The translations under genes were made by a program, and so were the position numbers. This document shows positions 53,269-61,940 of a stretch of DNA of 64,000 nucleotides, one piece after another. Positions within the stretch are counted from its first letter, which is position 1. Every line of letters begins with the position of its first letter. The notes beneath the pieces are model-generated. The model did no database searches, was not told where the DNA came from, and was given only the letters and a program-made list of their open reading frames with translations. Origin of the DNA: G963677485 sp942492855 (GTDB lineage: Bacteria; Armatimonadota; HRBIN16); NCBI GenBank assembly GCA_942492855.1, contig OW818647.1:3224001-3288000 (forward strand), given 5' to 3'.

Positions 53269-54417
53269 CTAGATCTGCTCCATCATTTGACATATTCGTT
53301 GTCGTGGACAAGGGTAGTTGGGCACATAACTCTGGAATTTTACAAAGTCTACATCAGCATCCAGTGATGCTGCTGCTTTTGTTAAAGTGCGGATGATGAT
53401 ACCCCCTAATACTCCCGATTCTATGCTCATGCGAGCATGTAAGACCAGGACGCCTATTGTCACACCCTCGATATCGCCCTCAATTTCTGGGCTTTGGGAA
53501 AACTTGCGCAGGTTGAATCCTACCATACGGGAGCCACTTTTCAACACTGCTTTCAGGTGCATCACGGTGTGGTCGCGAGTTGCCATTTCCGTCTTGACCT
53601 GCTCTGACAGCATCCACAGCAGCTCACTTGCCTTGTAGCCGTTGGTAGCGGAGATGTTCACAGTGGTCTGCAGCCAGCCTACTGAAGAGTTGGCGGCTTT
53701 AGCATCAATAGCATCAATTTCGCGCATCACATGCCCTGCCTCACCTTTGTGAGACATCACCAACTCCACCAGCTCCTCGATACCATCGCCGCGTATCGCA
53801 GAGATCATCAGGCATTTAGTGTTGGGGTATAGTTCAGCAGCGTTTTTCAGCATAGCATTGATCTCGTTGGACGTTAAGATGTCCGCTTTGTTGATCAGCA
53901 GCACGTCAGCTTCCTGCACCTGTGCTCGATACATGCTCAAGAGATCAGAGGAGATGCCCCGAACCTCTTTGTTGATGAGCAGTTCGTAGGCACGTTCGGG
54001 GTCTAGCACCATCATGAATGGTAGTATCTGGAACGTGGCCCCATAGAACTGCTTTAGGGGTGTGATGACCGTCGCCACGATGTCAGCACAACTGCCGGTG
54101 GGCTCACAGAGAAGCACATCCGGGTTTTGGTCCAGAATACTGTCTGTGGCATCAACCAAGTCGCTAAAGCGCGCGCTGAAGCAACCGCCAGCCATCTCAG
54201 CGATCGGCATTCCGAAAGATTCTTCGATCATCTTTTCAACGGTATGGCCAGTCCGTTCAGCAGATACCAGGCCTACGTTCAACCCATCGTTTATCAACCG
54301 GCGTGCAATCGCACCCAGGACGCGTGATTTCCCCGCACCCAGGAACCCTCCAACAAAAAGAACCTTAACCCGCTTTGTCTTGCGTTCTGATGGTAGATTT
54401 TCGTTAACTAAAGACAT
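53269..54417 (-). CDS. CobW/COG0523-like P-loop GTPase
   Basis: 382 residues. Two ATGs are adjacent; the one at 54417 has GAGGT at 5-nt spacing. P-loop GGFLGAGKS at residues 23-31, Walker B region LLCEPTGSC and NKAD near residue 176. The family includes metallochaperones such as CobW, HypB and UreG. The metal-binding GCxCC motif of COG0523 proteins is replaced by GGCFSARF, so canonical zinc handling is doubtful. The last 15 residues hold CPRQRIC, which could bind metal or a cluster. It starts 24 bp after mqnC, which needs a [4Fe-4S] cluster, so an assembly role is conceivable but unproven. Confidence 0.75.
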   Translation of the reverse strand: MSLVNENLPSERKTKRVKVLFVGGFLGAGKSRVLGAIARRLINDGLNVGLVSAERTGHTVEKMIEESFGMPIAEMAGGCFSARFSDLVDATDSILDQNPDVLLCEPTGSCADIVATVITPLKQFYGATFQILPFMMVLDPERAYELLINKEVRGISSDLLSMYRAQVQEADVLLINKADILTSNEINAMLKNAAELYPNTKCLMISAIRGDGIEELVELVMSHKGEAGHVMREIDAIDAKAANSSVGWLQTTVNISATNGYKASELLWMLSEQVKTEMATRDHTVMHLKAVLKSGSRMVGFNLRKFSQSPEIEGDIEGVTIGVLVLHARMSIESGVLGGIIIRTLTKAAASLDADVDFVKFQSYVPNYPCPRQRICQMMEQI

Positions 54418-54441
54418 CATGCACCTCGCGTTTCAGTGGCT

Positions 54442-55572
54442 TCAAGCCACAGTCTGGTAGAAGGTATTTCTTTTGACGGCTGTGTAGCCGGCCTGTTGTA
54501 TCAATTGTTCCATATCTGCGACGGCTGGTATGTATCGTTGTCCTTTCGCACTGACCACATTTTCTTCAAACATGGTAGAGCCAAAGTCGTTCACTCCATA
54601 TGTGAGGGATATCTGAGCCACCTTTGGCCCCTGGGTCAGGATGCTCACCTGGATATTCGGTATATTGTGCAGCATTATCCTGGCCACCGCCACCATCCTG
54701 AGGTAGTCCGACGTGCCTGTAGGCGGCAGACATGACATTCTGGTCTCTTCGGGTTGAAATGGCCAGCAGATAAAGGCCCGGAATCCGCCTGTTTCATCTT
54801 GAAGCTCCCGAAGACGCATATAGTGCTCAATGCAGTGCTCCGGCTCCTCTACATGACCATACATCATAGTGGCAGTGGATCCCAGCCCCGCACGGTGGAC
54901 TTCGCGCATGGTGTTGATCCAGTCATCTGAACTGATCTTATTTTTAGATATCTTCTGGCGGACACTGTCCACCAATATCTCAGCACCGGCACCGGGCACA
55001 GACTGCAAACCCGCGTCTTTCAGTCGCAATATCACATCACGTAACGGTACCGCATCGATGCGGCTGCAATGCATCAGCTCCGCTGGAGATAAAGCGTGGA
55101 TCACCACCTGCGGGTAGAGCTGGCTTACCTGCCTAAAGATACCCTCATAATAGCTGACACCCAGTTTAGGATTCAATCCACCCTGTATCAACACTTCATT
55201 ACCGCCAGATTCCGCCAACTGCTGCACTTTACTCAGCACCATAGAGGGTGGCATGGAATAGCTGTCTGAATCCTGGGCGCGACGAGAAAACTGACAAAAA
55301 TCACAACGGCACCAGCAGACGTTGGTGGTGTTGATAATACGTCCGACGACATAACCCACATTTTTGGCAGGATGCAGATGCATGCGTATCATATCCGCCA
55401 GTGCCCCAATCGCCGGAAGGTCAGGCTGTTGAAGCAGCCATAGCCCCTCGTCGAGGGTGATCGCCCGCTGTCCTATCTGTTCGGCAATCTGCGAAAAACT
55501 GTGTGACTTGCTCAAAATCGCATTTCCTAGTATCTTATGGCTGTATTGTACCTTGCCAGAGGCGTGCGACAC
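54442..55572 (-). CDS. mqnC: Cyclic dehypoxanthinyl futalosine synthase (radical SAM)
   Basis: 376 residues from a GTG at 55572; a TTG at 55515 with AGGA upstream is an alternative start. The radical-SAM CX3CX2C motif is Cys86, Cys90, Cys93 (CWCRCDFC). QGGLNPKLGVSYYE, LSPAE and GLQSVPGAGAEILVD are typical of MqnC/MqnE. MqnC cyclises dehypoxanthine futalosine in the menaquinone futalosine pathway in the cytosol. MqnE is the close alternative; the PGAGAE and CDFCQFSR segments favour MqnC. First gene of the operon with the GTPase and the transporter. No other mqn gene is in the window. Confidence 0.85.
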   Translation of the reverse strand: MSHASGKVQYSHKILGNAILSKSHSFSQIAEQIGQRAITLDEGLWLLQQPDLPAIGALADMIRMHLHPAKNVGYVVGRIINTTNVCWCRCDFCQFSRRAQDSDSYSMPPSMVLSKVQQLAESGGNEVLIQGGLNPKLGVSYYEGIFRQVSQLYPQVVIHALSPAELMHCSRIDAVPLRDVILRLKDAGLQSVPGAGAEILVDSVRQKISKNKISSDDWINTMREVHRAGLGSTATMMYGHVEEPEHCIEHYMRLRELQDETGGFRAFICWPFQPEETRMSCLPPTGTSDYLRMVAVARIMLHNIPNIQVSILTQGPKVAQISLTYGVNDFGSTMFEENVVSAKGQRYIPAVADMEQLIQQAGYTAVKRNTFYQTVA

Positions 55573-55629
55573 GAGTTAGTTGCTCCGGTTGCACCTTAAA
55601 TGGCATAACGTATTGGGAGGAACCAACTT

Positions 55630-55971
55630 ATGGATGCTGTTCGTATCACTCGGCTTGTTAGAACCGCCACCTCAGAAATATACCTTTTATGGATCGACGA
55701 TGATCGCGTAGGTCAGATTGACCTGCACTATGCAGATGCCACCATCTATGCCACCGTGCTTCTGGAAAAACCTGAAGCGATAGACCAAGATGCATTAGTG
55801 GCACAAATCGACGACGAATTGGTGAGTAGCTACTCCGCTAGATTTGAGCGTGAGAACTTCGTAGTCACCATCTTCCAGGCTCACGAAGTCGGACGATGCG
55901 AAGACCCGATGATCGACGCTCTTGATGAGTTCGACGAGAGCGACGACAACCCACTGGACGACGACGAATAA
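55630..55971 (+). CDS. Small acidic protein of unknown function
   Basis: 113 residues; ATG preceded by GGGAGGA. No family recognised. The N-terminal half is beta-rich (YLLWIDDDRVGQIDLHYADA), the last 20 residues are almost all Asp and Glu. No signal peptide or membrane segment. It ends 3 bp before the prepilin gene, so the two are probably co-transcribed. Divergent from mqnC. Confidence 0.65.
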   Translation: MDAVRITRLVRTATSEIYLLWIDDDRVGQIDLHYADATIYATVLLEKPEAIDQDALVAQIDDELVSSYSARFERENFVVTIFQAHEVGRCEDPMIDALDEFDESDDNPLDDDE

Positions 55972-55974
55972 ACT

Positions 55975-56856
55975 ATGTCGCACATGAACTGCAGGAGGAT
56001 CGCGTTACGTCGTGACCGCGGCGCTTTTACGCTGATTGAACTCTTAGTCTCCATAGCCATTATATCGACTTTGGCTGCGATTCTCCTACCGACGTTGATA
56101 CAGTCCAGGCAGAAGGCACTACAAACAAAGTGCTTGAGTAATATGAAGCAGCTTGCTCTGGCGACGATGCTCTATTGCGATGACTATGACGGCGTGATGC
56201 CCCTTGCGGCCCCTATAACACCCGATGGCAGCCGTGTATACACGCTGGACCATTACACCGTGCCCTCTGGCTGGGGTGACAACGGTCACCCCGCCGGTCT
56301 TGATCATGGTGGGACTGTCAATATCCTCAATCCGTATATGAAAAGCCATGCGATGTGGAGCTGCCCCAGCGGCGTTGACCGCGGACCGAACCGTGCTTAT
56401 CCTCCTATCTCAGGTGATCCAAAAACGGTCTGGTCGGTCAGCTACTCTTATAATGGATATCTGAACGCGTACCGTACTGAAGACATCACCAACCCTAGTA
56501 GCCCGGTGGTCTTCTGGGAGGGATACGGTCTGGAGCGCAACCGCGGGTATGCCACTTCACGGCCTAATCTGGCTTGCCAAAGCATGGGTATCAACGCTGA
56601 TGGGTGCCGATTTAGCATTGCGAAGGGCACCGAGGACTGGCAGGGGGTTAGCACAGTCTGGGTGCATACCGGAAATGTGCAAAATAGCGTCCGTGCTGAC
56701 GGCAGTGCCCGCGCCATTCGCCTGGGCACCAGTCCCTCAGGCAATAACCCCTCCCATGATCCCTGTACCAGCTATGATGAGACCGGTAGATGTACGAAAT
56801 TGTTTCTTGACAGCGATGGTTATGTGCCATTCTTCAGGCCGGATAACAGGTTTTAG
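55975..56856 (+). CDS. Type II secretion/type IV pilin-like protein with HxDG-type tail
   Basis: 293 residues from the ATG at 55975; an ATG at 55984 is equally possible. The prepilin motif AFTLIELLVSIAII near residue 14 has Phe1 and Glu5, but Ala rather than Gly before the cleavage point. The long N-terminal helix then runs through LLPTLIQSRQKALQTKCLSNMKQL. The C-terminal half is globular and contains HTGNVQNSVRADG, close to the HX9DG motif seen in pseudopilins of Planctomycetota and Armatimonadota. Cleavage by PilD and assembly into a pseudopilus are expected. No secretion machinery gene is adjacent. Confidence 0.83.
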   Translation: MSHMNCRRIALRRDRGAFTLIELLVSIAIISTLAAILLPTLIQSRQKALQTKCLSNMKQLALATMLYCDDYDGVMPLAAPITPDGSRVYTLDHYTVPSGWGDNGHPAGLDHGGTVNILNPYMKSHAMWSCPSGVDRGPNRAYPPISGDPKTVWSVSYSYNGYLNAYRTEDITNPSSPVVFWEGYGLERNRGYATSRPNLACQSMGINADGCRFSIAKGTEDWQGVSTVWVHTGNVQNSVRADGSARAIRLGTSPSGNNPSHDPCTSYDETGRCTKLFLDSDGYVPFFRPDNRF

Positions 56857-56858
56857 GG

Positions 56859-56894
56859 GGAGGAGTCAGGAGGGAAGAAGAGGAGGAGTCAGGA
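56859..56894. repeat. Two copies of the 13-mer GGAGGAGTCAGGA
   Basis: Copies at 56859-56871 and 56882-56894, reverse complements of the pair at 46633-46660. They lie directly after the prepilin stop. Confidence 0.6.
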
Positions 56895-57061
56895 GGACTG
56901 TACACGAAAGACGGCTTTTCACCCACATCTCGGTTTCTGCACTATTGTTATCTATTGATTGAAGGCGTACAGACCTCGAACATGATTGGGTCATAATCTG
57001 ATCGCCTAAGGGGCAGCACCGCTCTTGGGTTCAAGGCAGCTCTTACTGTAACTGACACGAC

Positions 57062-57147
57062 CGTAGGGGCGTCCCTTGTGGGCGCCCGAAACGTTGCTCT
57101 GTCGATGGTTTGTGTTTATTAGGGCGCCCACAAGGGACGCCCCTACG
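57062..57147. repeat. 26-bp perfect inverted repeat (GTAGGGGCG family), copy 2
   Basis: Arms 57062-57087 and 57122-57147 are identical to 26 bases of the arms at 17893-17974, with a different 34-nt loop. The gene-free stretch 56857-57236 holds this element and the 13-mer repeats; I see no gene. Confidence 0.85.
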
Positions 57148-57236
57148 ACCAGTTACTGACAAGGATGGCCACAAGGGCCATCCTGACTGGATTATCAAGA
57201 GTTATGTTGACTGTCTGGTTCGCATGGCCCAAGTCT

Positions 57237-58169
57237 CTACGATCCCACCTGTTGGCGGTAGTAATCCACTGCTAGCTGCAATCCTTCTTCCAGACCTATG
57301 GTGGGCTGGTACCCGATGCCAGCTTTGGCGGCTTCTATGTTCGCACTGGAGAACTTAACATCGCCCAGTCGCTCAGGCTCATAGCTGACGGGCAGATCGG
57401 CAGCCAGAATCTGCTTAAGCACCGCTATCAGCTCATTCAAGCTGATGCAGCGGCCACTTCCGATGTTGTAGATGCCCGGCTTGCTGTCGGGTGAGGAGGC
57501 CAGCAGGTTGGCTTTCACCACATCAAGCACCGATACAAAGTCACGTGACTGCTCACCGTCGCCGAAAACCCGAAGATTCTGGCCAGTGAGAGCCGCAGTG
57601 ATGAATTTGGGTATCACGGCTGCATACTCGCTCTGCGGGTTCTGGCGTGCTCCATATACGTTGAAGTAGCGCAGGCAGACAACCTTCAGGCCGTAGCACT
57701 CGCTGAACACCCTTGCGTAGACCTCACCCTGTAGTTTGTTGGCGGCGTAAGGTGACAGGGGCTCTGGAGCCATCTGCTCGAGTTTAGGCTGCACTGGGTT
57801 ATTGCCGTAGATGGCCGAACTGGTGGCAAAAACTACGCTTTTCACGCCGGCATCTCGTGCCGATAGCAGCACATTGAAGGTGCCGGTGACATTTACATCA
57901 TGACTGGTGGCGGGATCCGCCACAGATGCAGGCACAGAGGCGATGGCGGCATGATGGAACACACGGTCGACGCCCTGCATCGCTTGCTTCAGAATCTTCA
58001 TGTCTGTGATGCTTCCCTGAACAAACTCGGTGACACCGGCTGCTTCAAGATTGCTGACGAAACCGCTAGACAGGTCGTCTACCACAATCACCTGATCGCC
58101 TTGTTGCACCAGTGTGTGTGCAATATGTGAACCTATGAAGCCCGCCCCCCCCGTAATTAAACTCCTCAC
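57237..58169 (-). CDS. NAD-dependent NDP-sugar epimerase/dehydratase
   Basis: 310 residues; GTG start with AGGAGG upstream. Extended SDR: NAD motif GGAGFIGSH at residues 7-15, DDLSSG after the second strand, catalytic Tyr and Lys in YAANK near residue 148, and SGNI-type substrate loop. The best match is the UDP-glucose/UDP-GlcNAc 4-epimerase group (GalE/WbpP-like). It supplies an activated sugar for the exopolysaccharide locus upstream on the same strand. A run of eight C (58145-58152, eight G in the coding strand) encodes part of the GGAGF motif and could be slippage-prone. Confidence 0.88.
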   Translation of the reverse strand: MRSLITGGAGFIGSHIAHTLVQQGDQVIVVDDLSSGFVSNLEAAGVTEFVQGSITDMKILKQAMQGVDRVFHHAAIASVPASVADPATSHDVNVTGTFNVLLSARDAGVKSVVFATSSAIYGNNPVQPKLEQMAPEPLSPYAANKLQGEVYARVFSECYGLKVVCLRYFNVYGARQNPQSEYAAVIPKFITAALTGQNLRVFGDGEQSRDFVSVLDVVKANLLASSPDSKPGIYNIGSGRCISLNELIAVLKQILAADLPVSYEPERLGDVKFSSANIEAAKAGIGYQPTIGLEEGLQLAVDYYRQQVGS

Positions 58170-58248
58170 ACGATCCTCCTAAATATGTTTTGTTGCAAGC
58201 ATTATGCATTAATCTGATGATTCGGCTATTACGGCCATATCAGACCAT

Positions 58249-59379
58249 CTATAGTGTGGCATCTGTCGGTTCAGATGTCCACCGGCCATCTACTTGACCG
58301 ACCAGCAGAGACACTAACCCCGCCACAGGTGCCAGCAGTAGGAGGAGCATCTGGCCGAAACGCGGCTTGATAAATCCGGTGACGATGACCAGAGCAGTCA
58401 GAAGCAGGACCGCAATCGGCCAGAAGAAGACGACTGTTCCAAATATAACCAGCATGTGGAAGGGGACCAGCAGTCGACCCAGCTTGTGGAAGCACCAGTG
58501 CCACAGCTTGCCTGAGCGCATCAGTATGGGCCAGAAGCCAGGTTTAAACATTAACTGCCAGTTGCCCGCGGAGGTTCGCACCTTACGCAGCCATTCCAGC
58601 CGAGGGCTGAGTTCGCGGTCATCCCATGCGATGGCGTTTGGACAGACAGTAACCCGACCGCCTTGTGCCGCAACATCGATTGCCAGCCACACGTCGTCCA
58701 GCACGATGCCGGAGGGGATGTTCCGCCAGTATTTGCGCCAGCAGGCGCAGATAGGGCCTGTACAGCCTGTGGTGCCGTTCACAGCCGATTGACAGTTCCG
58801 AAGGTCTTTTTCGGCGTGCCAGTATCTGCCAATAGGGCTATGCTGCATGGAAGGAGAGCTATATCGCAATTCCCCGCTGACGGCAGCCACACCTGGCTGT
58901 TGGAGAGCCTTCACAAGCTGGTTCAAAGCATCCGGAGCAAACAACGGGCGTGCGTCGGTCAACACGACCACATCGGCGTCGCGTAAATGGTCAGTGGCGG
59001 TCTGAAGTGCATGGCTTTTGCCGCGGTGCTCAGGAATTTCTATGACTTCAGCACCCTCCTGTCGAGCCAACTCTGCAGTATTGTCTGTACATCCATCGCA
59101 GATGACCACCACGTGAATGGCGTCTGTGGGATAGGTTTGTTCACGAAGGTTCCGCAGGCGTCTTTGGATTTGTTGGGCCTCGTTATGTACGGCGATAAGC
59201 ACACATACCTTGGGGGTTACGGTAGCTTGTTTAGTGTCTGTTGTTGTATACGCGCACCGAGCCGCCTGCCTGCGCAAATACCATGGGTAGCCCCATATTG
59301 TGCAGATGATCTGAAGTAATGCCCCAAAAGAGAGCAAAACTAGCCATGCAGGCGGTGAATTGGTGGTCATCCACGACAT
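58249..59379 (-). CDS. Membrane glycosyltransferase family 2
   Basis: 376 residues. One N-terminal membrane segment (LVLLSFGALLQIICTIWG) is followed by a GT-A domain: VCVLIAVHNEAQQIQRRL, ICDGCTDN, LTDARPLF (DxD-like), LDDVWLA and the RKVRTSAGN motif. Two or more C-terminal membrane segments close the protein (residues 290-365). It probably adds sugars during exopolysaccharide synthesis at the inner membrane. It lies after a terminator that follows the Wzc-like gene, so it may have its own promoter, and is 79 bp upstream of the epimerase gene. Confidence 0.87.
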   Translation of the reverse strand: MSWMTTNSPPAWLVLLSFGALLQIICTIWGYPWYLRRQAARCAYTTTDTKQATVTPKVCVLIAVHNEAQQIQRRLRNLREQTYPTDAIHVVVICDGCTDNTAELARQEGAEVIEIPEHRGKSHALQTATDHLRDADVVVLTDARPLFAPDALNQLVKALQQPGVAAVSGELRYSSPSMQHSPIGRYWHAEKDLRNCQSAVNGTTGCTGPICACWRKYWRNIPSGIVLDDVWLAIDVAAQGGRVTVCPNAIAWDDRELSPRLEWLRKVRTSAGNWQLMFKPGFWPILMRSGKLWHWCFHKLGRLLVPFHMLVIFGTVVFFWPIAVLLLTALVIVTGFIKPRFGQMLLLLLAPVAGLVSLLVGQVDGRWTSEPTDATL

Positions 59380-59431
59380 TGATTCTAATCCTCAAAGACA
59401 TCAGATACATCACAATAGAGCAGCTTACGAA

Positions 59432-59460
59432 AAAGCCTCCCAACAAAGTTGGGAGGCTTT
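59432..59460 (-). terminator. Rho-independent terminator after the Wzc-like gene
   Basis: Perfect 13-bp stem (AAAGCCTCCCAAC with GTTGGGAGGCTTT) and 3-nt loop; on the minus strand a T5 run follows. It lies 17 bases after the stop codon. Confidence 0.92.
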
Positions 59461-59477
59461 GATCACATGGCTGGTGA

Positions 59478-61904
59478 CTAGCTCTTGTCCTTCTTGTCGA
59501 AGTTTGGTCGCTCTATCACCTGACGGTCATTCACAGAACTGGTGTCGGCGGTGCCTTGCTCTGCGGTCGCAGTGGGTGTGGCAGTGGGTTGTTCGCCCTC
59601 TGTCTGCGCTGCCGTCTGTTGGGCCACCACACGCCGCATGCTCGTGGTCTTTCGGCCTCTGCGGTTGGTGGGTGCTGGCAATGCCTCTTCCCCTTCTGGG
59701 CGGTAATAGCGATAGTAGTGGTTGTTGAAGTGATAGCTCTCCACCGTTTCGGGGTTAGCGTCATTCAATACCACGCCAAGCTGACGCAGGTTGTTCTTGT
59801 TGAGCATCTCACGGATACGCCGCTCATTACCACGCGGTGGCTGGTTGGCTCGGACGATGACGACGACCGCATCGACCACACTGGCGTACACCGTGGCATC
59901 CGCGAAGACTGCGGCAGACGGGGTGTCAATCAGTACCACATCGGCTGCTGTTTCAAGCTCACCCATGACTTCAGTCATGCGGTCAGAACGCAGAAGCAGC
60001 CATGCATTACGCGGCACAGGTCCACCAGGCAGAACCATCAGGTTTTGAATGTCGGTCTCTCGAAGAGCATCAGTCAAGATGCTTTCACTGGACAGCACGG
60101 TGCTGAGGCCTGCTTCATTATCGACCCCGAAGACACGGTGGAGTTTCGGGTGACGCATGTCACCGTCTACCAGTATGACCTTCATACCACCCTGGGCAAG
60201 GGTGATGGCCAGGTTGGTGATTGTGGTGGTGCCTCCCTGTCCCGGTCGAGCCGTCGCACCCATAATGCTTTTAATGTCTGGGTTCTCTCGGAGAGTGCGG
60301 ATGATATCCTCACTCACGAACCGGTAGGCTTCTGCATATGGCGATGATGGTGCCAGGTAGGTGATCTTGGAAAGATCACTTGGTGCACCACCCTCAAGCG
60401 CTGGGATGACACCCGTGACGGGCAGGCCAATCAGGCGCTCCACGTCTTCCGACGTCTTCACGGAGTTGTCATACATATCGACGAGAACAGCCAGACCGAC
60501 GCCCATCAGCACTGCCAGGAACAGCGCACCAACATAGGCTAGCTTGGGGTTGGGTCCTGCTTTGATCGGGCCTTCAATCCGGGCTGGGCCGAGGGTGTAG
60601 ATAAACTCTTTGTCTGTGGCACTGAGGTTCAACAGGGCCGCGCGGTAACGGCCATACATATCAGTATAGGCCTGGGCTGCGCGGGTATACTCTTCAGTCG
60701 CCTCTTGAATGTCTACATCAAGCCCTTTAAAGCTCGAAATACGGCCTTCGATCTGTTTCAACTGGCTATTCAACGCACCCAGTTGGCTACCCAGCTCTGC
60801 ACGCCGAGCCTTCAGGTTGTCCACTTCAGCCTTTAACGAATAGTAGGCCGGGTTATTGACCATCGGGCGTTGTTTACGCTCATCGTTCAACCGGGATTCC
60901 AACTCAGCGATACGCCGTTTGTATTCCTGCATGGTGGGGTGGCTTTCGGCATACTTGCCTTTGCCGCTGGCATATTGAGTCTGCGCAACCGCAAGCTCTT
61001 TTTCCATCTCAGAGGTGGTTGCGGATTTCCCCGCTTCATCGGGCATAGTCGCTCGCATACGGTTCAACTGTGCTTGTTTGATACCCAGAGAGGAGATCGC
61101 ACCTGCCAGGTTTGACGCCACCGCTTCACGCTGTGTGCGGACCGGGGTGGCCACACTATAGTCGTAGGTGATGGCTTTATCAAAGTCAGCCAGATTGCGG
61201 TTCACTCTCAGGCTGCGAAGCTTGCCACTAGCCGCTTTCATCTCTTTTTTGGCATCTGTGAGCCGGGTCTGATAGAAGGTTACTTGCTCGGCTAGCGGCT
61301 GCTTTGAGGTGGTCTCATAAAACTTCTTAAAGCTGACCGTTAGTGCATCAACCAGGTACTTCGCATTATCTTTGTCTTTATCGATGGCGATGAACTCAAT
61401 AAGGTCCGTGACAACATCATTCGCCTGTGGTCCCTTCTTACTCGACATGTTGACTGGCACTATGTTGGCCTTGATCAATCCATCTCGGAAGAGCTTTTCG
61501 ACATCCGCTTGTTCTAGTTTTAGGTGACTAGTCACCGTCTGGTTAGCGAATGAAGGTGCATTGTCGCCATACAGGTCGCGGAATGTGGTTTTCCTCATGC
61601 CTTCTGCTACGGCTGGGTTAGATGCCATCTCCACCAGAGTCGCAAGACGCCGCATACGCTCATCGGTTTGGTTGAACGGGTTCATACCCATACCCGTATC
61701 GCCTGGCGGTTTCAGGATGCTTTCTGAAGGCCTGATGCGCCTGGTCGCCTGATAGGTGCTGCCGCTGAGTTGAAGCAACACGAAAACACTGGCAAATACC
61801 ACCATGATTACGGCGACAACAAGCCAGCCCCTCCGCTTTACAATGTCTATCAGGTTACGGATATCGAGTTTGAACTCGGCGCTGTCTTCTACAACTTGGC
61901 TCAT
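59478..61904 (-). CDS. Wzc-like polysaccharide co-polymerase with BY-kinase domain and altered Walker A
   Basis: 808 residues. An N-terminal Wzz domain has a first membrane segment near residue 30 (WLVVAVIMVVFASVFVLL), a coiled-coil periplasmic region (200-430) and a second membrane segment near residue 475. The cytoplasmic ATPase domain follows: ARPGQGGTTTITN in place of PGxGKT, so the essential Lys is Gly558, Walker A' ILVDGDMRHP and Walker B VVLIDTPS. A Tyr cluster (HYYRYYRP) lies near residue 740 and a Thr/Ala/Glu-rich tail ends the protein. The family controls chain length of exported polysaccharide through autophosphorylation. With no Walker A lysine, kinase activity may be lost. Terminator follows. 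Confidence 0.88.
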   Translation of the reverse strand: MSQVVEDSAEFKLDIRNLIDIVKRRGWLVVAVIMVVFASVFVLLQLSGSTYQATRRIRPSESILKPPGDTGMGMNPFNQTDERMRRLATLVEMASNPAVAEGMRKTTFRDLYGDNAPSFANQTVTSHLKLEQADVEKLFRDGLIKANIVPVNMSSKKGPQANDVVTDLIEFIAIDKDKDNAKYLVDALTVSFKKFYETTSKQPLAEQVTFYQTRLTDAKKEMKAASGKLRSLRVNRNLADFDKAITYDYSVATPVRTQREAVASNLAGAISSLGIKQAQLNRMRATMPDEAGKSATTSEMEKELAVAQTQYASGKGKYAESHPTMQEYKRRIAELESRLNDERKQRPMVNNPAYYSLKAEVDNLKARRAELGSQLGALNSQLKQIEGRISSFKGLDVDIQEATEEYTRAAQAYTDMYGRYRAALLNLSATDKEFIYTLGPARIEGPIKAGPNPKLAYVGALFLAVLMGVGLAVLVDMYDNSVKTSEDVERLIGLPVTGVIPALEGGAPSDLSKITYLAPSSPYAEAYRFVSEDIIRTLRENPDIKSIMGATARPGQGGTTTITNLAITLAQGGMKVILVDGDMRHPKLHRVFGVDNEAGLSTVLSSESILTDALRETDIQNLMVLPGGPVPRNAWLLLRSDRMTEVMGELETAADVVLIDTPSAAVFADATVYASVVDAVVVIVRANQPPRGNERRIREMLNKNNLRQLGVVLNDANPETVESYHFNNHYYRYYRPEGEEALPAPTNRRGRKTTSMRRVVAQQTAAQTEGEQPTATPTATAEQGTADTSSVNDRQVIERPNFDKKDKS

Positions 61905-61940
61905 GAGAAATGAAATCTCCTTACTCTATAGTGACGGATT

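Noticed and set aside
57110..57358. Short plus-strand open frame containing RPQGTPLRPV
   Set aside because: It is created by the right arm of the dispersed palindrome and overlaps the epimerase gene; no ribosome site or family.
60200..60260. Frameshift or sequencing error as the cause of the altered Walker A
   Set aside because: The frame and flanking motifs are intact on both sides; only the Lys codon position is changed to a Gly codon.
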